A stretch of DNA of 64,000 nucleotides from Symbiodinium natans (taxonomy: Eukaryota > Sar > Dinophyceae > Suessiales > Symbiodiniaceae), in the NCBI GenBank assembly GCA_905221605.1, contig CAJNDS010002271.1, positions 377,001-441,000 of the forward strand. The letters are read 5' to 3'. Position 1 is the stretch's first letter; the number at the start of each line of letters is the position of its first letter. The position numbers were made by a program, and so were the translations under genes. A model generated the notes under the pieces. It saw only the letters and a list, made by a program, of their open reading frames with translations. It was not told where the DNA came from and did not search any database. This document shows positions 50,622 to 60,500 of this stretch, piece after piece.

Positions 50622-52055
50622 ATGGAGACATTCAGTCCGGAAGATATTCTCATTGACAACCTCTCATTTAAATTAAACAAGGGTTCAAGTTATATTACTG
50701 ATAGAAGAAGTGTTACATTTTGGCCGTCTGGTTCAAATATCTATAAACCTACAAGTGGTAACCGTGTATTGAAATTTTCATTAAACGCAGAAGATAATGC
50801 TTGGTTAGACCCTCAAAGCGTAAGAATATTTTTTACATTACAAAATCTTGACCCTGGAACATACAATAACAAACTTCGTCCATTATCTCCTCCTTATAGT
50901 TTTTTCAGACGAATGCGAATTATTGCTGGTAATCAGGTTGTTGAAGACTTTGATAATTACAACCGAGTTCATCATATGTTCTCTAAAATGATGTCTCAAG
51001 GAGCGCGAAAAGATGAAGCAAATGAAGGGTTCGGTTATAGATATGATGATGAAATTAAAACTCTCGTTAATGATAATGACACAAGACTAAAATATGAAGT
51101 GAATGGTTTAACTTGTCAAGGCTTTAAGGATAAAATGATTGTTGGATTTAAGCCCTTATGTGGTTTATTCAGTCAGTTTAAGTATTTACCATTAAAGTAT
51201 ATGGGAAATTTAACAATTGAATTAGAATTGGTTACTAATGCTACTGATTGTGTAATTAACCCTGAAGATGTAACAACGACGGACGCTGTAGGAAATAGGT
51301 TTGTAACTGATGTTAATCCTGCCACAGAAGCAGACGCTGAATTTAGAAATACAAGCGTTGATTGGGAAATTAATAATGCTCGTGTTGTTTGTGATGTTTG
51401 CACCCTTGATAATAATTTAAATAATGAATATGTCAAACATCTTTTAGAAGGAAAGGGATTGCCCATTACTTATACAACATATATTACTCAATCTCAATCA
51501 GTAAAAGGCACAACTGATATTAATGTCCAAGTCATCCGTTCAGTGTCAAAATTAGTTGCATCATTCATTACATTTTACAAAGAAGGAGACCCAAGCACTG
51601 GTTACGAATACTGTGACAAAGAATTTTGTCGTTTTTATCACCCACAACAACAATCAGACGAACAAACTGAAGGAATTTATGATAACAATTTTGATTTGCA
51701 AATGCAAATACAATTAGGTTCTAAACTATATGCCGAGTATCCGATTACATCACTTCAAGAATGCTATTATCACTTAAGAAAGGCATTAAATCTTCCAATG
51801 TTTCATCAACATTCATTGTCAATTGATTTCAGACAATACCGTGACCGTCAATTTGTATTTGGGTTTTCATTTGAAAAAGTGCCTGATAGCTCATACACAG
51901 GAATTAATACACGCGCTGGACAACAGATGTTAGTAAAAGTTAAACCTGCAAATGCTTCAATAACAACTACTGCTATGCCTGATAATATTTATATAACATT
52001 ACTGTCGGAACAAATATTAGAGATTAAGGATTTAGGTCTGAAGGTTTACGATTAA
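50622..52055 (+). CDS. Major capsid protein (double jelly-roll, PLV type)
   Basis: 477 residues, beta-rich throughout. The first jelly roll contains FSLNAEDNAWLDPQSVRIFF and the hallmark PYSFFRRMRIIAGNQVVEDF followed by NYNRVHHMFSKM, a strongly conserved block of PLV/Polinton major capsid proteins. A second jelly roll follows (RVVCDVCTLDNNLN, LQECYYHLRKAL, FGFSFEKVPD). Trimers would give pseudo-hexameric capsomers of an icosahedral shell. Length is typical. The capsid gene proves that this element can in principle form virions. A TCTA motif precedes it. Confidence 0.92.
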   Translation: METFSPEDILIDNLSFKLNKGSSYITDRRSVTFWPSGSNIYKPTSGNRVLKFSLNAEDNAWLDPQSVRIFFTLQNLDPGTYNNKLRPLSPPYSFFRRMRIIAGNQVVEDFDNYNRVHHMFSKMMSQGARKDEANEGFGYRYDDEIKTLVNDNDTRLKYEVNGLTCQGFKDKMIVGFKPLCGLFSQFKYLPLKYMGNLTIELELVTNATDCVINPEDVTTTDAVGNRFVTDVNPATEADAEFRNTSVDWEINNARVVCDVCTLDNNLNNEYVKHLLEGKGLPITYTTYITQSQSVKGTTDINVQVIRSVSKLVASFITFYKEGDPSTGYEYCDKEFCRFYHPQQQSDEQTEGIYDNNFDLQMQIQLGSKLYAEYPITSLQECYYHLRKALNLPMFHQHSLSIDFRQYRDRQFVFGFSFEKVPDSSYTGINTRAGQQMLVKVKPANASITTTAMPDNIYITLLSEQILEIKDLGLKVYD

Positions 52056-52084
52056 ACAATGAAATAATATTAACAAAATAATTA

Positions 52085-52088
52085 TCTA
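52085..52088 (+). promoter_or_regulatory. TCTA late-promoter-like motif
   Basis: AATTATCTATTTTATT, 18 nt before the ATG of the fibre gene. Confidence 0.6.
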
Positions 52089-52106
52089 TTTTATTAATAT
52101 TAACTA

Positions 52107-54467
52107 ATGCCTTTGACTTTGAATAATACAAACACATTAACAGCAGATAATATTGTTGTAAGTGGAACAGATTTGACAGACCTATACGCTACAAAAACAG
52201 AATTAGGAGACATCAACACCGCGAACTCTTCAAACATACAAGCAAACACCGATGCGATTGACGTTCTAAACACCAAGCAACTGACAAATTTTCACGACAT
52301 TAGTTCTCTATCTCATATCTTAGCTACTACTTATCAAACAAATTTACAACTATCAACGAATTTTTACAATAAAGTAGAAATAGACACAACATTTACTAAC
52401 TATTACACATCAACACAAATAGACACAAATTTATCTACTAACTTCCAAACCAACACGCAACTGGCAACCAATTATTATGATAAGGGCGAGGTAGATACAT
52501 TGATAGCAGGGGCTGGATCGGGATACACAACTACTGAAGTGGATAATCTATTAGACCTAAGAGTTCCCAAATCAGATTTCACAAACCGATTTAGTGCCAA
52601 TCCTATTATTGATTGTTCCGCCCCTACAGTTATCCATAGCGGTTTGACATTAAATAATTCAACTGTAAATATATCACCAGTAGCAGGATTATTATTTAGC
52701 AATCAGACAGGCGGTGGTGACAAAGTCCTAGCGGAGTTTAAAAACGCTACGAGTTACATAACTTTACAAGGTGATAAAATATTTTGTAATAATACTTCAG
52801 ATGATGCAATAAAACAACTTGATCTAACTAATAATAATGCAGGTTATAAAATGAGTGGTAAAATAGCAGTGCCAACAGGTGGTCTAGTAATAGAAAATAC
52901 AGTAGATGCCAATTTATCATTTACAGTTAGAAATACTGATAATTATATTACTTTTAATAACGATAATGTTGATTGTTATAATTCCGTTGGTGATACAGGT
53001 AGGATTTTAAATCTAAATTCTAACGCGAATGAATATATTAAAGCACATTCATTATTAGTAGATACAGCATCAAATACATTAACAGGTGGCTATACATTAG
53101 ATGTTGTTGATAGTGCTATTATTAGACAGAATTTAAAAGTAGATGGTAATATTGATTTAACAACTGATTTAAATTTTGATGGAGAAAATGCAAATGTTAA
53201 TAATTCTAATGGATTAACATTTTATAAAAACACAACAGATGCCAGTAATGTTTTAACTGTAAAAAATGCACAAGGATATCTAAAATTTAATTCATTTAAT
53301 ATTAATGCTTATAATACAAGCAATGACAGTTCTTCATTACTTTTATTAAATACGGCAAATGGCAATGGTGTTTATTGTTTAAGTTTAGGAATTGGGGCAA
53401 TTCAAGGAGCAAATAAACTAAATGTAAGTGGTGGGAATGCTAATTTTGGTGGCACATCATCATTTCAAAATATAGCAACTTTTAATAGTGATATCTATAT
53501 TAATAATTCCGGTAGAATATTTCAAAGAGCGGACGTTAATAATTCACTAAACGTAATATCAACTAACGAAATTAATTTTTCATTACAACCGACGAACCGA
53601 ACAAACGACCCTACAACAGGAACAATAGCGTTACAATTAAACGACACGAACGGAATTACTATAAATAGAGCAGTAACAAATAATCAAACATTTAATAGTA
53701 TTGGTAATATCGTTGGTGAAAGCGATGTTATTAGTTGGGGGCGCTTTATGTTTCAAAATAGTAGCGAATTAAAAGAAGTTTTAGACACTCAGTATAAGTT
53801 ATATATCAGAAATGGAGACACGGCGGGAGAAATGAATTTAACAATCGGCTTGGAAAGTAGCACACCGGAAATACAATTAACCGACGGTAAAGTAAAAATG
53901 AATAATTTAGAAATAACACAAGAAACAATAAGCACCGTAGACCAAATACAGTTTTTGAATACTGATGCAGGTGGTGAGTATGCATTCTATTTTGGTACTG
54001 TTTCAGTATCGAATGATGTATTTTCAATTTCACCAAGTGGCATTCTCGTTAATGGAGATATTGAATATACTGGGTCTTTAATTCCAAGTTCTGATAAACG
54101 ATTGAAAAAAGATATTAAGGAACTTAACCAAAAAAAGGCAGTGGAATTAGTTAAATACATTGTTCCAAAAACATATCATTTTGTTGATGACAGACAACAA
54201 GGTAGATCATGTTGTGGTTTTATTGCTAATGACTTTTTAAGTAAAAAAGTTCCAGATGAATGGCAAAATCTAGTTAAAGAAGGCAAAGACGGATATTTAA
54301 AGTTTGATTATACAGTGACAACACCAGTTTTATGGAGTGCTTTACAGGCAACAATAAATGAAGTAGAAGAATTAAAAGATTTAGTAAAAACAATGAAAAA
54401 GGAAATGGCAACGATGAAAGGAGAAATAACAAAGATGAAAGGTAAAGGTAAAGGCGATGATAATTAA
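52107..54467 (+). CDS. Fibre protein with C-terminal S74 intramolecular chaperone
   Basis: 786 residues. Residues about 30-140 carry repeats of the form YxxTxIDTNLSTNFxTNTQLATNYYDKxEVDT, like trimeric phage fibre shafts. Residues 150-640 are Asn/Ser/Thr-rich beta repeats. From about residue 661 SSDKRLKKDIKELNQKKAVELV is the S74 autochaperone start, with the catalytic Ser and Lys, then FHFVDD-like and CCGFIAND blocks and a terminal Lys/Met coiled coil (ELKDLVKTMKKEMATMKGE). S74 domains trimerise fibres and cut themselves off. Likely the host-attachment spike at the vertices. Confidence 0.88.
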   Translation: MPLTLNNTNTLTADNIVVSGTDLTDLYATKTELGDINTANSSNIQANTDAIDVLNTKQLTNFHDISSLSHILATTYQTNLQLSTNFYNKVEIDTTFTNYYTSTQIDTNLSTNFQTNTQLATNYYDKGEVDTLIAGAGSGYTTTEVDNLLDLRVPKSDFTNRFSANPIIDCSAPTVIHSGLTLNNSTVNISPVAGLLFSNQTGGGDKVLAEFKNATSYITLQGDKIFCNNTSDDAIKQLDLTNNNAGYKMSGKIAVPTGGLVIENTVDANLSFTVRNTDNYITFNNDNVDCYNSVGDTGRILNLNSNANEYIKAHSLLVDTASNTLTGGYTLDVVDSAIIRQNLKVDGNIDLTTDLNFDGENANVNNSNGLTFYKNTTDASNVLTVKNAQGYLKFNSFNINAYNTSNDSSSLLLLNTANGNGVYCLSLGIGAIQGANKLNVSGGNANFGGTSSFQNIATFNSDIYINNSGRIFQRADVNNSLNVISTNEINFSLQPTNRTNDPTTGTIALQLNDTNGITINRAVTNNQTFNSIGNIVGESDVISWGRFMFQNSSELKEVLDTQYKLYIRNGDTAGEMNLTIGLESSTPEIQLTDGKVKMNNLEITQETISTVDQIQFLNTDAGGEYAFYFGTVSVSNDVFSISPSGILVNGDIEYTGSLIPSSDKRLKKDIKELNQKKAVELVKYIVPKTYHFVDDRQQGRSCCGFIANDFLSKKVPDEWQNLVKEGKDGYLKFDYTVTTPVLWSALQATINEVEELKDLVKTMKKEMATMKGEITKMKGKGKGDDN

Positions 54468-54486
54468 ATATGTATATTAATATATA

Positions 54487-54696
54487 ATGGGTTCTACATC
54501 TTCCAAATCTTCTGCTACTGAAAATATGAAACAAATAAAAGAATTAGACATTAATGAAAAAACAAGAACAGATATCTTGTTATTTAATACTTTGAAAGAT
54601 GTTATTGAAAGAGTTGAAAAGTTAGAAGAAACAAAAAGCGATAAAATATATTATAAACTACCTGCTATAAACTTGTGCAGTTACTCGTTGATTTAA
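54487..54696 (+). CDS. Small protein with N-myristoylation signal
   Basis: 69 residues. MGSTSSKS fits the N-myristoyltransferase consensus (Gly2, Ser6, Lys7). The middle is a helix (DILLFNTLKDVIERVEKLEETK). It probably attaches to host or virion membrane. It sits 19 bp after the fibre gene and converges on the ATPase gene. Confidence 0.7.
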   Translation: MGSTSSKSSATENMKQIKELDINEKTRTDILLFNTLKDVIERVEKLEETKSDKIYYKLPAINLCSYSLI

Positions 54697-54724
54697 TTAC
54701 TAATATTATCAATAAATAATATTA

Positions 54725-55486
54725 TTAATCACCTATCTCAAAGCGTTGTTCAAAGTTAATGAAGAACATATTACTAACATCTTTAGCGTTGGTGTTTATG
54801 TAGAAGAACGAGTAAGGAGCAAAATTCACGGCTTTCTGATACATTTCATATAACGTGCTTTTATCCACCAAGGCTGAATTCTCTTCTAAAAATGCGTTGA
54901 CTTCGTTCATATTCTTCAGTCTGAAGATGAATAAAGCAGATGCATTTAATCTAATGATCGGGGCCAATACATTATACTTCTGCGTGGATAAAATGCACGA
55001 GATGGCATTATGACGACCCCTAGTGAATAACCCGTGTAACAAGCTTGAGTATCTTACAAAACGTGGGTCATCCGCATGGTCGTCCACCACTATTAAAATA
55101 CTAAACAGATCCTTTTGTTTGTTCTTCTTCTGAAAATCAATGACTTTATGCTGGGTGTCTATGATCTTCTTTAGTGCCACCGGATCGTATTCCTCGTAGT
55201 AAAGCTGTTCTTTTTCGGCATCCACCTTCATTACGTCCTTTATGTATTTCTTCACTGCCGACCATGTGTCATCAACATGAACACTGGGCGAGAAGATGTA
55301 TATTCTCTCAAAAGATCCCCTGTAGATTTTTAATATCAAGTTCTGGATCAATACTGTTTTACCACCTGTTGAAGAAGCCACGCACAACATCCGCGCGGGT
55401 AGCTTAGGCATCATGTCAAACTTGCTGTTTTTATATTTATATTCGGGTATGTCTATCGGTTCCACTTTGGGTATTTCTGCGCTCAT
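54725..55486 (-). CDS. Genome-packaging ATPase (FtsK/HerA, A32-like)
   Basis: 253 residues. Walker A is ASSTGGKTVLI (Lys43, Thr44), Walker B is ILIVVDDHAD (Asp135, Asp136), followed by ISCILSTQKYNVLAPIIRLN, the downstream sensor block of A32-type ATPases. It should pump DNA into preformed capsids at a vertex. Length is normal for PLVs. It stands alone on the minus strand among plus-strand genes and shares a 32-bp divergent gap with the 48-residue ORF. Confidence 0.92.
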   Translation of the reverse strand: MSAEIPKVEPIDIPEYKYKNSKFDMMPKLPARMLCVASSTGGKTVLIQNLILKIYRGSFERIYIFSPSVHVDDTWSAVKKYIKDVMKVDAEKEQLYYEEYDPVALKKIIDTQHKVIDFQKKNKQKDLFSILIVVDDHADDPRFVRYSSLLHGLFTRGRHNAISCILSTQKYNVLAPIIRLNASALFIFRLKNMNEVNAFLEENSALVDKSTLYEMYQKAVNFAPYSFFYINTNAKDVSNMFFINFEQRFEIGD

Positions 55487-55518
55487 TAACTAATAAGAGA
55501 AAAATATCTTTTAATATA

Positions 55519-55665
55519 ATGGATAAGTATTTAGAAACGATAGAGGAGATTGAGGAAATTGAGAAGATTGTAATACAAGACACCAAGCTTAAAAGGTGTT
55601 GCACCGCTTCTTTAGAATTGCTTAAGGCAGTTCTTGAGTATTTAAAAAAATCTAAGAAGAATTAA
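55519..55665 (+). CDS. 48-residue helical protein
   Basis: MDKYLETIEEIEEIEK... with CC and Lys-rich end. Its TAA overlaps the next ATG (TAATG), so the two genes are probably co-expressed. Too short for family assignment. Confidence 0.55.
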   Translation: MDKYLETIEEIEEIEKIVIQDTKLKRCCTASLELLKAVLEYLKKSKKN

Positions 55666-56027
55666 TGAGTGACAATCATAAAGAAACTAACGAAGGTGGC
55701 TTCCACCTAAACACAGATGGTTTGAATTGTTTGCCCTGCAAATGTAGAAAGAAGACTTTTCACAAAGAAACTAAGATAAACACCGAAGGCAAAACAATCA
55801 TTGAAGATAGGAGTTCTTGGAAAGTTGGTGGCAGAGGTGTTACCCCCGATGAAAATGAAATATTTAAAACTAACGCGCAAGACAATGAAGGCGTTGATAC
55901 GGTTACCACCGGATGGGGATCAAGAAAACCCACTCCAGAAGAGAGGCTAGAAAAAGTGGAGGAGGATGTTGAAAGGATAGACAAAGATGTAACTATCTTG
56001 AAGAATAATTTAAATATGATGGATTAA
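55665..56027 (+). CDS. Hypothetical protein with Cys cluster and C-terminal coiled coil
   Basis: 120 residues. CLPCKCRKK near residue 22 is a small Cys cluster, followed by Gly/Asp-rich sequence (KVGGRGVTPDENE) and a coiled coil (ERLEKVEEDVERIDKDVTILKNNL). Overlaps the preceding stop by one base. No family recognised. Confidence 0.65.
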   Translation: MSDNHKETNEGGFHLNTDGLNCLPCKCRKKTFHKETKINTEGKTIIEDRSSWKVGGRGVTPDENEIFKTNAQDNEGVDTVTTGWGSRKPTPEERLEKVEEDVERIDKDVTILKNNLNMMD

Positions 56028-56276
56028 AAAATCTAGTTTATATTGACAGTGTATAGTTCCCCCTGCCCAGACATCTAAAAGAAAATCAGGTCCCATTGCT
56101 CCCGTGTGATGAACAGATTCATAAGCACACCATAAGAGTGTGGAAATGATAAGAATTCGTAATTAGTTTCATTAAATCTTAGGGGATTGATATATTACTT
56201 CGTAATATATGAATCGCTTTGCGAATTCAAAATTTTCATAATCTCACATTATGAAAATGTGTATATTATTAATATA
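56028..56276. repeat. Intergenic region with three consecutive hairpins
   Basis: Hairpin 1: 56190-56198 with 56202-56210 (9 bp, TTC loop). Hairpin 2: 56211-56217 with 56221-56228 (7 bp, one bulge, TTT loop). Hairpin 3: 56232-56242 with 56248-56258 (11 bp, CTCAC loop). They end 18 bp before the next ATG. Confidence 0.8.
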
Positions 56277-56480
56277 ATGACAATAAAAGTAAATAAGATA
56301 TCAGTTGAGTTTGATCCATATACTGAAACAAATAATATTGTTACTAAGAAGTGTTATCGTTGTAAGCAAGACAAAAATATTGATTGTTTTAAGCGTTGCT
56401 ATTACGCTGGTAAGCATTCTTATTACTATGTTAAATACATTGCGACTTGTTCCGAATGCTTGGATAAATCTGTCAAATAA
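56277..56480 (+). CDS. Small CxxC...CxxC zinc protein
   Basis: 67 residues from the ATG at 56277. KKCYRCKQDKNIDCFKRCYY...ATCSECLDK has the paired CxxC layout of small viral zinc ribbons often seen next to HNH-type sequences. An in-frame upstream start exists but would read through the hairpins. Function unknown. Confidence 0.65.
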   Translation: MTIKVNKISVEFDPYTETNNIVTKKCYRCKQDKNIDCFKRCYYAGKHSYYYVKYIATCSECLDKSVK

Positions 56481-56563
56481 ACCGCGATGCAGTAAATCTT
56501 AAGAAAATAATATTTCTGAGGAAAATGACTTAAAGAAATAACAACTTATATATTATCGTGGTA

Positions 56564-57142
56564 ATGAGTGAGAGCGAATATGAAAGTGAGAGTGAATATG
56601 ATGAAACATATTTGTATAATCAGATACACAAATTTAATTATTTCAATAGATGTGATGAATGTAACCCAGTTAAGAACATACAGAAAATATTACTAGGAAA
56701 ATGCGATATCTTACATAGCTTTAAAAATCAGATTGTAGGTTACTACGGTTGTGATAAATGTTGTGAGTTAAGAAATTTGTTTGATGATTATATATTACCC
56801 TTTACTAAGTTAAACAAATACCCAGAATATGATGAAGTTCATGAAATAATGCGAAATGATGTTCAAAAGAAAGATTATACACTTGAGTTACATATTGAAA
56901 TGAAAACAATGTATGAGAACCTGGATACATTTGACTTCTATCAATGGCATCAGGAGAAAATGAATTATTATAAAGATGTTTTAGGTGGTTATTTTCATTA
57001 TTATCAAAGAGTATATCATATTTTTATTAAGATCGTATATCATTTACAATATCGTGTAAAAATAGACAAACAATTACATTATGAATGTTTACAAGCAACA
57101 ACAGAGTTCTTAAATGAGATGATTGTTCAAAATTCAAACTAG
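56564..57142 (+). CDS. Cys-rich terminal protein, right paralogue
   Basis: 192 residues from the ATG (a GTG two codons earlier is ignored). Acidic start (SESEYESESEYDE), CDEC at 30-33, CDKCC at 63-67, then YPEYDEVHEIMRNDVQKKDY, similar to LYDEVKHVITNITMKRY in the left paralogue at 39039-39605. Mirror-image location at the right end of the virus. Unassigned. Confidence 0.75.
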   Translation: MSESEYESESEYDETYLYNQIHKFNYFNRCDECNPVKNIQKILLGKCDILHSFKNQIVGYYGCDKCCELRNLFDDYILPFTKLNKYPEYDEVHEIMRNDVQKKDYTLELHIEMKTMYENLDTFDFYQWHQEKMNYYKDVLGGYFHYYQRVYHIFIKIVYHLQYRVKIDKQLHYECLQATTEFLNEMIVQNSN

Positions 57143-57217
57143 ATAGTCTCCTCACCAACATAGTTATAGTGTAATTATAATACATAAGCAGGTATATATT
57201 ATAATTACAATGTAGTT

Positions 57218-57512
57218 AAAACCCTTAACCCTAAACCCTGAACCAAATTCTACGAGAACCCCCTTGCCCATTTAGGCTAATAATGCCACCTTAGAAATTA
57301 TGAATGGGATAATGGTTATTCCTAGAATTGTATTGATAATGGGGTAGTAGTAGTGATTTATCGGTGAAGTTTAGGGGGGATCCTAGGAATGATTATCTAA
57401 TGGGGGTAGTAGTAGTGATTTATCGGTGAAATGTAGGGGGGAGTATAGGAATGATCATCTAATGGGTTGGCGGTGGCATTATTAGCCTAAATGGGCAAGG
57501 TATACCCTAACT
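57218..57512 (-). repeat. PLV right terminal inverted repeat
   Basis: 295 bp. Its outer 105 bp equal the left TIR by eye. Within it, the inner block at about 57263-57291 and the outer block at about 57468-57497 are inverted copies (ggctaataatgccacc), so the TIR could fold on itself. The TAG that ends the Gag-PR frame lies in the TIR. Confidence 0.92.
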
Positions 57513-60500
57513 GATAGTTGGGAACCGCTGGGCAATCCACCTCTTCAACTCCTCGGCGCTTCCCTCCCTGAGACTCTCACATGCTCGACGACGTGACTCT
57601 GAGAATCTGTCCTGAACCTTCTTACCTTCGATGCAACGCATGACATGATCATGATGTTGAACAGCCCGCTCGATTTCCTCGATGAGCTGAAGCGCAAGAC
57701 TCTCCGACACTTCGGGGCACCCTGATGACATATCGATGTCCAACCATCCCCGCTTCGGATGATACACCGTGCACCCCTCAGCCTTGGTCCATCGAACCTC
57801 GCACCCCAACCACTTGACCAACGCGTTCTTGCTGACAATCGGAGCTATTGGTTCAGCCGTGAGTAGCACACCAGTTTCTTTGATGTACAACGTGGCCTGT
57901 CCTACCGCCAAATCCACACACTTCTGCGGGAGACCTGCTCGTTCTTCAGGGGTGCCTTGCCTCAAGCAAGACGTCGCTCCTCCGTCCAAGAGCCCTTTTC
58001 CTCCCCCACTTGCCTTAACGCCACGAACAAACATTCGCTTCACCTTCATCGACTTAAGAAGATCAGCGCAGTCCTTCAGGAGTTCGGCTTGTGACGGCGC
58101 TGGTGGAGACGTCTTCTCCTCCGTGCCTGCTTCTTCATGAGACGTGGCTCCCCCTTCTCCCTGGGCCTTAGCGACGCGATCATTCGATTTAGGCTTTCCC
58201 CCTTTTTCTCCTTTCTTTCCTTTCCCCTTGGTTTTTCCCCCATTTCCTCCATCTCCTTTACCCGTGAAGGGCGTTTCAGCGCTGTCTGCAGCACCTCCAC
58301 CTGGCCGAGGACAGCTGGGCTTGGTGTGTTCGGTGGATCCACATCCCCAGCAAATTCCCTTCTTCAGTTCTCCATGAGCAAACTGACATTCGCTACCGAA
58401 CCGGCATCCCGTTGCCGTTCCCCATCCCCAGCAGGCGGCCTTAGCTCCAGATGCGTTGCTTTTCCCTTTAGATTCTTTTCCACCCCCTTTTTCACTTCCC
58501 TTGGCATGCCCTTTCCCCCTATCACCCTTACCCCCTTCATCTTCACTCATCCGCGCTACTCGCTGTCTCTTGGTGGAGTCTGTGGATGAACTCACTGCTG
58601 CCTCCAGCTCGGCTTGAATCATTTGAGCTAATCCTGATACTTTCGGGGCTGTAGGGAGAACGTCTACCTGTTCGGCATGACGATAGCTGGCTAGACGGAA
58701 TGAGGCTTGTGGATGCTGTTTGAGCACCTCCGCGGTGATCAAGTCAATTGCTGCTACAAGCAGGGACGGATCTGGCTGAGCTACTTCCAACTCGTCTGCC
58801 CGTTTCCTTAAACGAACCCACATTCGAAGACCCTTTAAGGCTTCTGGGGCACTCTTTAAGGTTGCGGGTGAAGTGAGAGCTTGCAACACCACTGCCTTCT
58901 CCTGGGGTCCTCCGGGTTGGAAAGCCGTGAGAATCCGAAACACTATGGCAGTAGAGTCCAGCTGTCGGTTGGCAATCAGTTCGGTTTGGAGCCACTTCGG
59001 TAGAGCCTCAACTAACAACCCAATGGCGTGCTGTTCTACCCGGGCCCACTTGGTAGTCTCAAACCGAGGTCTCTCTCCGTCCTGCACAGCTTTCAACAGA
59101 AGTCTATCCGCTGGCGAAGATTGCAGCCACTTCTGATACAAGGCGTGCGCAGCATTCCACACATCATCCCACCACTGCCATGCTGTGTTAGACAAGGCCC
59201 GCATGGTAGGAGTGATCTGAGCTAGCCAATCCCCTGCTACACATGCTGCTACTCCCGACCCCGGCTCCAAAGCTGGCAACTTCGCGCCACTCCTTGACAC
59301 CTCTTCTTGCCGAATCAGCCCTTCACTTTGCACACCAAGCGCCGATCTGAGCAAATCCAGCGCGCGTTCCCCTGGGTCATACGGAGCTGACGGCGGTGGC
59401 CTTGGCGGAGTTGGAGGAGGGTCCCCTGGCGGAAGTCTCGTTCCTCCAGGCGTCATCGGCGAGGTCTTAGCTGGCTCAGTCGTACCTAACCTAGGCGTGC
59501 TCACATAGTCTGGATTCACACTTGCGCCGGTAAAGGCACTGGCTCCAGGCACACATGGCCCGATTCTGAACTCACAAGTTGTTTGGGGTGTTTGGGGAGG
59601 CCCAGGCGGCGGCGCCGGTGGCGGCTTAAATGGTGAGGTGGCGCATCGCCCAAAAGGGCCCGCTTCAAAGGGATCTGTTTCCCCCACGTAGAAATGTTGA
59701 TGCCCTTGATTTGGGATTTGAGGCACAACCTCCAACCCTCCCGAAGAATTGACCCTAGCTTCCCGGAGCCTACCATCTACCATAACCAAGATAGGTTGAC
59801 CAATGTTTGGGACTTCGAAGATTGGGGTAGCCTGACGGTTCATCCCTTGCCCCTGAAACATCCCACAATGACCCTGATGAAGTTCCGGCCCTCCCAAAGA
59901 CCTACTCATGAGCCCCTCTGTGCCCGGTAACCCATATTGCGTCGGCCCCAAGCAAGCTCCAAGACTCGGCCGGGCCTCATTGCTGCCAAAGAGTCCCCCC
60001 CTTGCGCAGCCCATCTGCCCTGAGTTGGGCCACTCTCCCTGAGTCGCCACTGGCTTCGGGTTCTCGGCGCGAGTATCAGGTGGATTTGTGGTGATTTGAG
60101 GCATGTACGGGTTAGCCCTCCCTACACCAACCACCCCTGAATACCCCATCCCTTGACCCTGAAGCTCATCTGCTGGAAACTGACCATGACCATGACCCTC
60201 GGGGCCCATTGGTCCGAAGCTGACACTGCTACTCGTCCTACCTACAACAGCCACATCTACCTCCTTGGACTCAGTGCACCTTGATGATAACGACGCATCG
60301 CCACCATACCACATTTGCAGACTCTCATCCATGCTCGTGAGTGCAGGTCTGCTGTCAGGTTGAGCTTGGCTCGACTGTCGCCACTGATCTAGAGAATGGT
60401 ACGTCTGTGGAGCTGCTCCCTCTTTGCTTGCCACCGACTGCATCGATGAAGCTCGCTCTTCTTCCACCCGAGCCAGACGCTCTTGCATGACCCCCTGAGC

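Larger units (their letters stand above)
35916..57512. mobile_element. Integrated Polinton-like virus (PLV), 21.6 kb
   Basis: An AT-rich block is bounded by inverted repeats beginning AGTTAGGGTATACC and by GATAG duplications. It contains a DDE integrase, a degenerate PolB-SF1 helicase fusion, major and minor capsid proteins, a packaging ATPase, a fibre and accessory genes, all apparently intact. The AG terminus matches published Polinton/Maverick ends; their duplications are usually 6 bp, here 5 bp. The lack of a recognisable active protein-primed polymerase and the Pol-helicase fusion point to the PLV/Tlr1 branch rather than classical Polintons. No Ulp1-type maturation protease was recognised. 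Excision of the block restores the copia frame, proving insertion after the copia element. Confidence 0.93.
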
